From Harmothoe impar (Eukaryota; Annelida; Polychaeta; Phyllodocida; Polynoidae), in assembly GCA_947462335.1 (NCBI GenBank), contig OX381721.1:6324001-6388000 (forward strand): a stretch of DNA of 64,000 nucleotides, read 5' to 3'. Under the pieces are notes generated by a model. It was given only the letters and a program-made list of their open reading frames with translations. It was not told where the DNA came from and did not search any database. Position numbers and translations under genes: made by a program. Of this stretch, positions 45,469 through 57,422 are shown in pieces. Position 1 is the first letter of the stretch; each line of letters begins with the position of its first letter.

Positions 45469-45525
45469 TTAATCGTTTCCGTCTTACAGGTGAGTACACA
45501 CACACAGACGGCAGCACAGGTAAAA
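45466..45525 (+). other. Splice cassette 5: recursive-splice-like site with 30-nt RS-exon
   Basis: The acceptor tract TCGTTTCCGTCTTACAG ends at 45489. GTGAGT starts at 45490 and the second donor GCACAG/GTAAAA has its GT at 45520. The exon 45490-45519 is 30 nt. The upstream transposon has replaced everything before CTTAATC, but its TTAA duplication leaves a CTTAATC in the branch-point position. It is the duplicate of cassette 4 with one AC inserted. Confidence 0.6.
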
Positions 45526-45783
45526 GACTCTCACCAAATCAATGCAGCTTGAAATGGTGAAGTACATCGTCAGTTGTCGTACATGGTCAGGTAAGTGACC
45601 ATGAAAGTCACCTGTCCATGTACATCACCTTACCATGTACGCCACCTGACCACGTATGTCACCTGACCACGTATGTCACCTGACCATGTACCTCACCTGA
45701 CCATATACGTCACCTGACCATGTATGTCACCTGACCACGTATGTCACCTGACTAAGTACAGCACCATTAGATGGGAGTGAGCC
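45526..45783. mobile_element. Palindrome-array element on the 3' side of cassette 5
   Basis: Starts GACTCTCACCAAATCAATGC and ends GATGGGAGTGAGCC. It has about eight 17-bp units of the form GTCACCTGACCAYGTAT. It is the counterpart of 34857-35268 and a relative of the element on the other side of the cassette. Confidence 0.65.
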
Positions 45784-45984
45784 AAAACCAAGTCATGTAA
45801 AATTGATAGATGCTTAAAGCAGCTCTGCAAAGCAGCCAATGGCACAATGTTTTCCTCATCATTATGCCATTGGGTCATGATCCTTCTACCCTACAAGTTC
45901 CTCTCAACACAGAGGTTACATACACAACTGTGCTACAAGTACACCCTTACTTTATCATCCTCTTCACCAAAGGACCCTGATAAG

Positions 45985-47520
45985 TCGTTGGAGTTGCCCC
46001 CTGGGGAGCTTGGAGGCCATCAGTTCCCAGTATGTTGTCCCAGGGGGACACTTTAGCAGATGGCTTAAGATTAGCCCCTTCACCCCTCCTGCAGGCTGGT
46101 TTGTGAAACCGCCTTAAGGCCAGAAGCCTGCAGTCCATCCCTGCCAATGAGAAAAAGTCAAAGCTAATGGGATTGAGGAATCCTGATGAACAAAAATGGA
46201 TATTTGATGCAGTGCAGTGGGTTGTCAGGAAATGGAAAGCAAACATCTCAGAATCTCATCTCCACTGCACAGAAGTGCACTCCATTCTATACAACTTGTA
46301 TCTATGTATGACAGATACATGGGAATAGGTCTCTCCCTGCTGAAAGGACAATAAACTTAATCATTCTTTATGGTAGTATTCGGTCCTGGAGACTTGCTTG
46401 CCCACTGGAAAACGTTATTGCCCTTTCCTAGTTATCTTTCTAACATCCAACTTAAAGTGACATGGTCCGATGATTAGGGCTCAAAAATCAATTTTGTTAA
46501 AAATGAACATGAATGTTCTCTTTGGTCATACCTGATGTACAAGCTCCTTTATTTAATCACATTTCCCCCATTGAAAATACACTATAAAGTATTATACATC
46601 AGAAGCTCTAATTTGGCCTTTATTGCCCATAGATTACATTTTAGTGGGCCCTATCTTCCAAATATGATATTGTACTAATATTTGAAACATATTTAAGCAG
46701 GATTTAAAATATAAAAAATCGGATGTCACTTTAGGAGATGCGTATTTGTACAACTACAAAGCTTTACCTCCAGGCCTGTTTGACAAAAGGCTACCAACAC
46801 ACTGCTTAAGGGAATCTGACGTTTCACATTTTTCATGCAACTGGGGCAAAGTGAAAAGGAGATGACTCATTCGTGAACACACTTACTTTGATACCATGGA
46901 TGTATTCATGCATCATGAGAACAAATGGTCATAGGGCTCTAAATCCATATGTCCAGCACTCCTAGGGCTAGTGGAGACAGAGTACCCGCATCAGTTTACC
47001 CCTCTACCATTAGCACACCCTGCAGTAGGAGTTGTGTGCCTGTCCCCTGTTATTTTAAAACAAATCACACCTCTAACCCATGTCCTGTTTGAGAATATAT
47101 GCCTTACAGTAAAGGTTTGATACTGTGTAACTTAGTGAATGACATGAAAAGTCACAAATTTCTCTGTGTTTCTTCACCCTTACATTCTAAGAAAAGAAAA
47201 TTCTCTTTTCTATAGGTTACAGTCTGTAGCAAAAATGCCAGCCTCATAGCATCCTTGTATCAAGCTATATGCTAGCTGCATGATATATTCTAAGCAATGT
47301 TAAAGATTCCCTACTCCACACACAGAGTCAAGTGGCGCTATCTGTTGTCATGCCCACACCCTAGGCCACTTACCAAGGCCAATGTGATGGCCAGAAGGAA
47401 TTGTCTGCTGTTAGCTCTCCTTTAATGGAGGTAAAAACTAGCAGCGTCTGGTGGACAAGTAGCCAATCAGGCAGCAGATATCCGGCCCCTAGAGTCACAT
47501 GAAAGTCAGGGGTCCTAGAC
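45985..47520 (+). repeat. Blocks S and V, copy B version
   Basis: S at 45985-46175 and V at 47385-47520, near-identical to 35455-36990. The open frames on the minus strand over S are shared only because the copies are recent. Confidence 0.7.
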
Positions 47521-49574
47521 AGAGGGGCATGAGAGGGGGGTCAGTCTGGGCTCAAGCAGGACTAGGGACTTGGGGTGTGGGGGAAGGGCTGAGTTGAGTC
47601 ATAAGAAGTAGGAGAAATGTTCTTTGATGAGAGACAGTGCCATCCTTAGTAGGCACCCAAGACAAATTTATAATAAACTATGCAAATAGGATTTAGTCTA
47701 GACAAAGAATACGTTATGATGGTGATGGTTTGTCATGGCAAAAAAACAACCTCAGCTGACTAGAGCCATTTGATTGCTAGTGGCGGCTATAATATAAAGC
47801 TCCTCATTTAACATACAAAGTATTACCATGTCTAAGCAATGACCAGGAAATGACCCTGCAAAGACTTATGAAGCCGGGGCCATTTATCTCCATGCCTGCC
47901 TCCACATTACCCCCTACCCCTCCCACCTCCCAAGGTGTGAATGCCAAAGGCAGGTTCATTTTTGGGGCTGCCTTACCCCTCTGCTTGTTATGTAATCCCA
48001 TTGAATACACCCCCCTCTAGGCCTTTCTGGTGTGTTAGTAAAGAATACACATACAAATATAATTTAAGATTCAGTTTTCTCAGCTGCTATACTTCTGGTA
48101 CCAAAGTTCTCCCGGATTTTACTAGATTATATTGTGGCTCTACTGATGGAGTGCTTTTTTTCTGTCACAAATTTGGCACACCAGTCACATTTGCAATCTT
48201 CTGAGAATAGAGAGCTACTCTCTCCCATGTATGGTGCAAGTATTTAGTATACTACTTTGAAAAATCATTGGGAGATATTTTGAAATGCTAAATTGCTAAT
48301 ACTTATAGTTCTCCTTCCATTTATGATGATTTCACAATTGAAAAGTGAAGGCAAATATCTGAAATATCCATTACAAAAAGGCACTTACTATGATTTAAGA
48401 GCAGGGTAATTTTCCACAATGGCTTCATAAGCCAGGGTGAAAAATGACTACAGGTTCAAAAGTCGCTGGCATAGTCATTTTAAGAAGTTGCCAGCACCTG
48501 GTTACAAGCAGTGTTAAAGTACTCAATATTCATACCCCCTCTGCTACAGACTCAATCCTCTCAGAGATGATTATTAGACAACTTCTCAGAATCAGACTAA
48601 TCAGAATGACCCTGACATTGTGGCTTTATCCAGGCCTCCAGGCCGAACAAGGGTATTTCATGTTACTTGACCATACCTAGCAAAACAGGGTCGACCTAAA
48701 AAAACTTTGTCCAATTTAGAAAAAAAAGGATATTTCAAGTACTTTTTGAGCCACTTCAGATTCAATTTGATATTCTGTGAGTCAACACTGTTGTCTGTGA
48801 GTCGGCGCCGACGTTTGGGAGTCTGTCAATTTTTTACCCTAACTAGCAAAAGAGGGCCGACTTGGAAATTGTTATCCAATTTGTTAACAAGTATTTTAAG
48901 TATTATTTTGGCTATTTCAAATTTGACATTGTTATCGGCATGTGGGTGCTAAAGTTTGCAAGTCAAATTTTGGCTTCTTTAAAAATTAAGAGAAAGAAAA
49001 ATCCTACCTACCCCACCTACATTTTCAGACTATGTAACCTGGAACACACCAGTCTTTTTTGGCCCAATTATCATCCGATCAACACACCTAACAATTGTAG
49101 GTGTCTCTATATCCGGACTCACTATGAATATTCCATGAGACTGTCCTTCTGACTGTCCATCAACCTATCTTATAAAGGGCAGGTTGGGCTTATGATAAGC
49201 TCTGGCCACCAAAGTGACCTTTTATAGTCATCACCCCTAATGAAGGCAATTTTGGACCCCTAAAGGGACTGGTTGGGCATTAATGACATATGGCGTTTTG
49301 TATGCCTTATGCATAAGTGTCGTTCTGACAAATAACCAATCATTTACCATGCTAATGTAATTTGGCAATGTAATTTGCACTTACCGAACATTTTTCAGGG
49401 ATTTACTGGATTTCTGTTTACACCTTCTCCTATCTCCCCTCCACTCTGCTGCCCCTACCCATTCATCTGGAAACCCTTTGTGGTAAACCAGACCAAACAA
49501 GATATTTCTAGTTCCTTTCCTTGAGATGAATCATTTCAGTTAATGCAAGAATTGTAGTCCACCTACATCACATT

Positions 49575-50570
49575 AATAATAGCCTAACCCTTCCACCCTT
49601 TGAGGACAGAATAACATCCGAATAGATGCCTTGGTCGTCATGATACATGAATGCAGCCCTGGCGAGTAACTCATAAGTGCTACATTCAAGCATCATGCCG
49701 ACTCTATGGAGTTGAGACACTCCCGAGGGGTCGGCATGATGCACCAATGCAGTACCTGCGAGTTACTCACTGGGGCTGCATTGGTGCATCATGACGACAA
49801 AAGTCCTCTTTTAGCGACATCCGTCCAATTAATGTTGTATGGTCAATATGATCAATCATGCAGCTGTCAAATTGGACAATTTCAGTCTATGCAAAAACTT
49901 TTTCACCATGCAGGACATTCCGTCTTGCAGATATTTTTCTTTGCAGGCCAGACTCAATTTTTGCAGGCCTGGATATTGGAGTACAATCTTGCTATTTAAA
50001 AATGAAATATAAAGCAAATGTTTATACTGGGAATGATAATAAATAGGGTTCCCCCTACATGTTACAATTATATTAACCATTTTAATATGTAATTTATTGA
50101 AGAATATTACAGAAAATTTTCATACTTTCTGTTTTAAGCTGTAGAAACCTTAATAATGGTCCGATTCACCGGCCGTAAAAAATGGCATATATGCAGGAAT
50201 CTTTGGAATACAGCCAGCTTTTCAGGCTTCCAGTGCCTTTTTTTCTGCCGGACTGGCAGACTTTTTGTCGGCTATAGACTGGTGGCCCGAAGGTTTTCGT
50301 ATAGACTGGGCCAAGCCAGAATTGCATTTGTTAATTATGCCGAAATGACAGCTGCCCATAGAGGGTAAATGCACATAGCAGAAGCTTTTCCCACCAAACT
50401 AGATAAAAAGGATTGAATCACACCAGTGGTGGTCCAAGAGTGAGGGGTTGGATACACAGTGGTGGGACGCCAGGTCTGGGGAGGGGTCAGCACTAACAGG
50501 CTCCATCTACAGAGCTATGGAATTGGATCCTACATTCTACAATGTGTCTGCTTGCAGAGACATGTCAGAA
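49575..50570. repeat. Copy B set: TTAA MITE, family-A MITE (49883-50308) and block G
   Basis: Same order and orientation as 40521-41500. The family-A MITE starts CAGTCTATGCAAAAAC and ends TTTTCGTATAGACTG. Confidence 0.8.
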
Positions 50571-51067
50571 AGCCAATTAGACCTATAGATTTTTTGTTTT
50601 GTATACCAAAGCAAAATACCCTCCTTCGCAGACAAGTAGAACTGCTTGATAAACATTTGCGGTCATTTTCGTAGTTAAACACGTCAACAGTATGCAGTAC
50701 GATTGAATGTGCACATGAGCAGACTGGTTTCCATTGATCGGAAGGAAATACTTTGAGAAACCACCTTCGGGTAGTAATGGAGAGCATATAGAATTACATT
50801 TAGGAATAAAATCCATGAGATTTATTGAAAGCTGTACTGTAAATAGATTTTTTGATATGCTATAGATATAAGTGAAGCATTTATGGGCATATACATTGAG
50901 AGGCAACAGCTGCTAACATTGAAATCTCTTTCATTATTATGCTCTGGTGTAAGATACAGTGCATACCTGCCACTGGGAAATACAACGAAAAACACAGAAA
51001 ATATGGATAGATTACTCTAGATTGACTAACAATTTCCTCTCCTTACACTGTAGGCCTGACGGTCAAT

Positions 51068-52651
51068 GACCCTTTAACCATTTAAAGACAGCATTCTCAT
51101 TACATCATACATACAGGCAGAACTGGCAACTAGCTGATCTTCCCTACTATAACATTTAGAGACGTATGCAGTGAGGGCAAGTACTGGCTGGCACTGCATC
51201 GCTGCATTATGGCACTAAATAAAAATTGAAGATCTGAAAGCATCATGCCGCCCTTAGAGGGTTAATCTTTCAGTCCTTGTCCATCAGCAGGGATAACTGG
51301 CAAGGCTCAGGACGTCCGAAAATAGGACGTTGGTAACTTTCCAATTTCCCCCGGACTAAGGTAGATAACCTGGCTATGCCACCATTCTACCTTGCCCTAT
51401 CAGGACCACCATCAAAACCAATCTAGCTAGGATGAGACGGGTCCCATTTGATCAGGACAAAGGCTGATAACTTGGAGAAGGCTACCTTAGGTTGAAAGAT
51501 GACAGGTGTAAATCTGCATCTTGAGTGTCGATGACCTACCCTACATTTATATATCCTTGTGTACCAGAGGTATAGTTAAGGTGGGAGATTCAGTAAAAAT
51601 GGGGCCAAGGAATTAGACCAAACGCTACTTTAACAACTGATGCAGTTTATACTTCAGTGTGTCACTTATTTCCCATGAAGCGGCTTGCAACTCTAGAAGG
51701 GTGTTTTGGATATCCTACCGTTGGCATCTATGGCCATTGCATGACAATCACCAGCCCTGCCTCAAAAAATAATAGTCCATTTTCCTTTATTTCATTAGCT
51801 TTGATGTTTCTTATTGACTGGGAGCGCCTTTTTGTGATAAGATGGCCTCACAAATGAGCCTGTGGGCAGGGTGACAGGCTTATCGACACCAATCAACTAA
51901 AGCGTTCCCACAGGGTATCCTGCGGACACTGATACCCTCTACATTCCCCAGGCGGAGCCTCCTCACCCGGAGCGTTGTTGAAATCAGGAACGACGCTAGT
52001 GTATGTGATCTTGGTGTTCAGACTCATTTACTATCATTTTACGGATAACAGGCCAAGGGATAATGATTTGGGAAAGTATAATATCATCTTGTATACACAG
52101 GCAGGTATGGCATTAGGTTCATGAACATTTAAAAAAAAGTCATATAGACACAGAGGCTTATTGAGATACACATTAAGTGCTCTGTGTTGGTCCTAGGGGC
52201 CAAGAAACTTGACTAGAAAAAAGCTAGATTGGATAAAACCTAGCAGTGGTTTTGTGCATTTCTATATTTCACCTTGAGACACTCTAGAGGTATAATATAC
52301 TAACGAGATCACCTTTGTTGTCACCCCCTGTCTGATCCCTTTGTCTTTCTGTCTGGTCCTATATTACAATATGGGTAGCTCTTTGGGTTTGAACAACGTC
52401 ATCCTCCTTTTGACCATCTTAAGATGGTGCAGGGGTACCGTACAAGAACGGCGTCTTTGTGTGCAACTCTTTGGTCTTATTTTTTAGATTTCCTATGGCT
52501 AACATACCCCATACCCTCTTTGTGGCCTGGTCTGAAAGGTGAGAACCTAGGTTAAACAAATCAGTAAAAAACATGGTGACTGAGATGCCTTAAACTAACA
52601 AGCTTCATTACATGGGGAACTGTGAATTCTCTAACAATAAGCCATGTCAGT
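51068..52651. repeat. Copy B set: TAACCC MITE, family F, block S (reverse), block R
   Basis: Matches 42528-44125 in order: 51068-51265, 51290-51465 (reverse), 51785-51970 (reverse) and 52370-52651. Confidence 0.75.
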
Positions 52652-53280
52652 AGTAGCAGTTCCCACAGCACACAGAAAAGTAGAGGGGTCAGCTCTGTCT
52701 CCTACGTGGCTCAAACAGCTAGTCACAGGGTCAACTTTGGTCGGCACTGATAGTACAGAGTCATCTCAAGTTAACCCTTCATATCAGAGTCATTAGCTGT
52801 TTGACTATCTATTTCACCAGAGCTGCATGGGAGACACAGTTGACACCTTTACTTTTTTTTGTGAGTATATATATACAATATATGTTATAAATATTCACAT
52901 CCCATGTTTGAGTCAACTGTTCAGGTTGTACTGAATAAGTGATGCCTCTGCTGCAGAGTTGAACCTATCAGAAAGGGACATCTAACCACGCAGGTTTTGT
53001 GTGTGTAGGATATGTTTGGTGGATATGCTGATAGGAGGATTCCACCCCTAAAGAATCTTGCTTACTACTCAACTCTGTAGACGACATTTTTTTTATAATT
53101 AAATGGATTGCACCCATCAATATCTACAAAGGTACCATAAAGGTTGGAGATACCTAGAATATCAAATGAGATAATTGAGTTGACAAAATCGCAGAAATTG
53201 AGTCATGATTACATCAATATACTCATATATATATACATCATTACATAGTGATAAAGAGTAATGCCTATATATAGCTATGC
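52652..53280. other. Anonymous sequence after the duplication
   Basis: No gene. Homology to copy A stops at about 52651. There is a short TATATA-rich stretch at 52865-52885. Confidence 0.45.
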
Positions 53281-53284
53281 ATAA

Positions 53285-53470
53285 GGTCATCCAAGCAGCT
53301 AGGGCTTATCATTACCCCACTGTGCCCTTTTCCTACCAGCTTGATAGACAGTCACGATGACTGTCTAATGGAATATTCATAACCGCTGCCAATTTAGAGC
53401 CACATACATTGGTCAGGTTGTTGATTGGGCGATGATTGGGGTAAGGGCAGGATGTCAGGGTGCACTCTAA
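53285..53470 (-). repeat. Block Q, reverse copy
   Basis: TTGATAGACAGTCACGATGA, CTAATGGAATATTCATAAC and GAGCCACATACATTGG are the complement of 26890-27000. The minus-strand donor-like motif at 53613-53599 follows nearby. Confidence 0.55.
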
Positions 53471-53671
53471 GGCAGACAAATTCACAAATAATCATCTCTG
53501 AGAGGTTGTCACTCTAGCCATACATATACAAAAAGTACCTCAACCCTCTCATTACAGAATATCTCTAAACCTAGTTGTAGACACTCACATGGCTTCACAC
53601 TTACAGAGAGTACTGCAGCTTTCTTGCTACAGAATGGAGCCACTGATAGCCCCTGTGCAGTGCTATGCATA

Positions 53672-53996
53672 CAGTCTTTGCGAAAACATGTAGGACAGTG
53701 GCAATGTCCTCCTAAAATGACACCTGTCCAGCAGATTCCCACCGGTAGCAGGACCGAATAAACAGTCACATCTCAGACTTTTCTGAACTGAAATAATTTT
53801 GTAAATCTATGTATTTATCCTGATTTGGCCATAGATGATTACAAATAAAATGTATTTTCAAGGGACAACAATAGTTTATTCTTAAAGTACATAAATTAGT
53901 GGATATCCGGTCCTTCAAAAATGTAGCCGGTCCTGCAACATTGAAAATTTGCAGGACCGAATGTCCTGTGGGATAAAAAAGTTTTCCCAAAGACTC
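53672..53996 (-). mobile_element. Family-A MITE, copy 8 (reverse, internally shortened)
   Basis: Starts CAGTCTTTGCGAAAACATG and ends GTTTTCCCAAAGACTCTG. GCAGGACCGAATGTCCTG lies near the right end as in the other copies. Confidence 0.75.
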
Positions 53997-54517
53997 TGCA
54001 TATGTAGCATTTTAACATTAATGCAGATTACAGAATGCCTCCATTTGTCATAGTAGACCCCTAATGGCATTGTACTTACAGAGATTACTGCATCTATCAG
54101 GTGCCACTTCTTATTGCAGAATGGGGAGGGTTAAAGCCCCTGTGCAGTGCTATGCATAATAACTACCTTATCATTGCCGCATCGTGATGACGGCTGATAA
54201 CCTCTCAGTCAGTTTGCTAAATGAGGTGCTTTATATGTTAACTGCCAAACTACTGGTTGGTTTGGTGCTGGTCCGCTTGGAAGGTGACTGTTCATGATAT
54301 GGCAAAGTGCCAAGATGTGCATCTAGTATGTGTAGTAAAAGTAACATGTAATCACTGCTAAGGCAGAACATCAGTGCACCATTAGTACATAGCTAGTATT
54401 GCATCTTATAAAGGCAGATGCACCTCGAGCTGGTACGGCCCATACGTGACCTTATCATGCAATACAAGTCATATTACACGACCAAAAGACAATTTTTTAG
54501 CCCCCCTACCTTTTAGT

Positions 54518-54600
54518 TGTTGTTTACATCGCCAATTTAGTTGTTTATATCGTTAATTTACATCGTTCACATCATCGTCTGCTTTGTTTACATCGCCGCC
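54518..54600 (+). repeat. Cluster of TTGTTTACATCG repeats
   Basis: TTGTTTAYATCG occurs three times, with two further TTTACATCG/GTTCACATC variants, within 80 bp. The TGTTTAC core resembles a forkhead binding site. A regulatory role is speculative. Confidence 0.45.
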
Positions 54601-55268
54601 ATTGTTATATCACCCAGGCTGACTTTAGAGGTCCCCCAGCCTGGTATTGAGGCCTGTTCTGTTGCAGGACTATGGTTTTACTCTAGCTTTCATATAATCA
54701 TATTTGTGATTTTTATATGATATTTGCTAAATGTATACAGTTATTCAGTGTATAGAGGAATATATCACCTACCAATTTATAGGTGCATTATGTGCTTGGT
54801 CCATTGCATTTTTCTATTTCTATGAGTTTAAGTTAGTATTTTATTTATTGTGACACACATACATAGCAGAGTATCCGCTCGGAGAAGGTGTAAAAGCATG
54901 ATGCCCGCCTGTTACTGGTAAACCAGCCTGCTGTGCTGGGAGAGTGTATAAGGGTGGCGTGAATGCACAGGCTGCCTGTTTATGCAGGCCTTCCTGTTCT
55001 GCTACACTGAAAAAGTAAACTTGTCTCCAGACTCGTCAAAGTGACTATCATAAAATAAATGAGTCGAAAGTTTTTTTACCTATCAGGTTACCATCCCACA
55101 AATAGAATCTTGAGCTGGCACATGTCAGGTTTTGGGCTGGCACATGCCGAGCTGGTCTGTCATCTCCAGCTAGAAGACCCACTTCCTTGTCACTTAGACC
55201 AGTTTTTGACTCGTTTATTTTATGACCGTCACTTGGAAGAGTCTGGAGACAAGTTTACTTTTGGAGTG
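54600..55268 (-). repeat. Family U (reverse, 54600-55004) next to family T MITE (55005-55268)
   Basis: The T copy starts CACTGAAAAAGTAAACTTGT and ends with an inverse AAGTTTACTTTTGGAGTG. U is the complement of 4330-4690. Both families neighbour each other here and at 3177-4690. Confidence 0.65.
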
Positions 55269-55379
55269 TATACTAGTACTCCACCTGTGTAGATGGTAGG
55301 GGCGGTTTGATAGCAGGCTACATTCCTGTATTGTGAGGACAAAGGACCAACTACCCATAGAGTGTTAAAGCACACAGCA

Positions 55380-55570
55380 TGAGGGTGTCTGGCCATACCA
55401 GATAAAAAGGATTGAATCATAAAGTGTTGGACCACATGTGAAGGTGTCCACAGCATCGTGGTTGGTTAGCCGGGTCGAGAGGAGGTCATCGGATTTCAGT
55501 GACAGAGGCGTGAAATTGGATCCTAGATTCTACAATGGTCACAGTAGAATGTCAGAAAGAGTGAGAGAGT
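55380..55570 (+). repeat. Block G, copy 5
   Basis: CCAGATAAAAAGGATTGAAT, GTGGTTGGTTAGCCGGG and GGCGTGAAATTGGATCCTAG. No intact cassette follows in this unit. Confidence 0.6.
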
Positions 55571-56430
55571 TTCGTATAACACTGGAAGAGCAAATCCTTT
55601 GAAGGATAACTTGTTTGGGAAACCACCAGCTCAGGAAGAGTGGAGGTAGGTAGTGGCAGGGTGATTCGATTTGAGTTGATGACTTTATCTGTTGGTGTAT
55701 GACAATTGGTATATAGTGTATGTGGTTTAGGATATGCAGTCTAGGAGACATCAAGATACATCTGTATTGAGAGGCTTTTGATGTCGCCTTTAGCCAATTT
55801 TTTCTATCACTGGGATCAATCACCAGGGCCAAAACAATAGATGCCTTTATGGCTACCGCTGTTAAATCTGATGAAGTAGAATATGAACAGATCATTTTTT
55901 GATGCAATAATAATGCCTATGCCTATGCCCCTAACAGTAGGGCTACCTCCAGATGGCCCTCTGACCATTTCAGTGCAGCATAGAACTGTTATGAAGATTA
56001 TTGCATGTGATTACATGCACAGCATACCGATCTACAGTAACATACCAGCATTGAGAAGGCTAAGATTTCCCATTTAGATCTTTTTATCGCCTTAAAAAAA
56101 GAAAAATCTATAGATGGAAATCACTGGGAAATGAGAATAAAAAGGTGCATGGATTACACCAGGATGCTATAGCTATTTGCGTGCCTATACACCATTATGG
56201 TAGATTTGACCATAGGTGACATTTTGATTTTGTATGCCTTTTAAGAGAAAAATAGATGTAGCCCAGGTATGTATCTTGCTGCATTCATTCATCATGCCGA
56301 GTATTACAGCTTGATACTAACATGAAGTTGTACTGCGATGCTTTAATTCAGCACTTTTAATTTATATGCTGGTATTGCATTGATTAATTTGGATTTTAGG
56401 GAATATTGCTACCTCGTAAGGGTAAATCCT
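55571..56430. other. Anonymous sequence
   Basis: No gene is supported. The 122-codon minus-strand frame (55907-55539) has no recognisable domain. GCATTCATTCATCATGCCGA near 56282 recalls the centre of the TTAA MITE family. Confidence 0.4.
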
Positions 56431-56439
56431 TGAGTCCTT

Positions 56440-56870
56440 ATCCTTCCAGAGGGATTAGGGAATGGCTCATAAAGGACGTCTCTATCTTTCAAAATTGTCC
56501 CCTGACTTAGGTAAATAACCTGCTATCATGCCACCCACAGGTTTTAACTAGACCTCAGCTTGGGGAGTGAGTAGGCTATAGGGTACCATGGGAAAGTGTG
56601 CAACTCTGATCTATGCGGGCCCCAGGACTCTACATAGAGGTGGTGCCATCTAGGGTATGTTGTGTATATTACCTCTTTGTAGAGTCATGCAGAGATCAGA
56701 GTGGATATTTAGTTGCACACATTCCCATGGTAACCTATAGCCTACTCACTTTCCAAGCTGAGGTCTTGTTAAAAGCTGTGCTGCTACCCTTACTCCATGG
56801 GACCACCATGTACACCAATCTAACTGGGATGGGACGGGTCCCATCTGATAAGGACAAAGGCTAACTGCAC
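56440..56870 (-). repeat. Family F (reverse) interrupted by a foldback element
   Basis: F phrases (TAGGTAAATAACCTG, then GGACCACCATGTACACC, CCAATCTAACTGGGATGG) are split by a foldback element of about 233 bp at 56542-56774. Its arms are TTTTAACTAGACCTCAGC and the inverse, continuing through TGAGTAGGCTATAGG. The foldback therefore inserted into an existing F copy. Confidence 0.7.
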
Positions 56871-57422
56871 TGAAAATCCGTAAGTTAAAAGGGTTAGTCA
56901 TTACAGACTGTCCTAGGTTCGTCACATGTGTGTTGGTCATAATGGCAAAGTTATATTCAAAAATGACTAAGGGGTCAGTCAATAGTGGCTAACCTAGGTT
57001 CATCATTGGGGTGTTGTATTTGTATACCACTAGTTAGTGCCACCTGTAAGATTCTATGATGACCACTCCGTGGCTCCCCCTGGGCATTAAAAGACTAAGG
57101 TGGGTTTGGGCAGTACTGATGAACTTGACAATACTAACTTACCTAGATTGGTTGTATAGGGAGCCAAAAAATGACTAACTAGGTTAGGCACTAGTGACTG
57201 AGAGGTTGGGCGTATAGGGAGCCTAGGAATATCAGTGTGGGGAAGGGCACCAAGTTACCTCAGGATGAAGGATGCCGGATGAAGATCTAGGCTCAGATTG
57301 CCCACGACCTCCTCTATAAACACTTGTATACCTTGGGTAGAAACCCTATTACACCAATACACTCCCGTCAGTCACATATGGTACAAGCGCATAATGTCAA
57401 AATCTTAGCAATTTGTACTTTA

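Larger units (their letters stand above)
44184..52651 (+). repeat. Tandem duplication, copy B (about 8.47 kb)
   Basis: Head-to-tail partner of 34473-44125. It starts inside the family-A MITE (44184-44350 matches 34473-34641). It lacks the four copy-A insertions and has its own 971-bp insertion at 44498-45468. Confidence 0.95.

Noticed and set aside
7207..45519. Cassettes as mutually exclusive coding microexons
   Set aside because: Lengths 35, 35, 33, 28 and 30 do not share a frame remainder, and cassette 3 has a stop in the frame open in cassettes 1 and 2. It cannot be fully excluded without RNA.
37415..48204. 87-codon frame open in both copies A and B
   Set aside because: The copies are so recent that a shared open frame is expected by descent; composition and lack of domains do not support coding.
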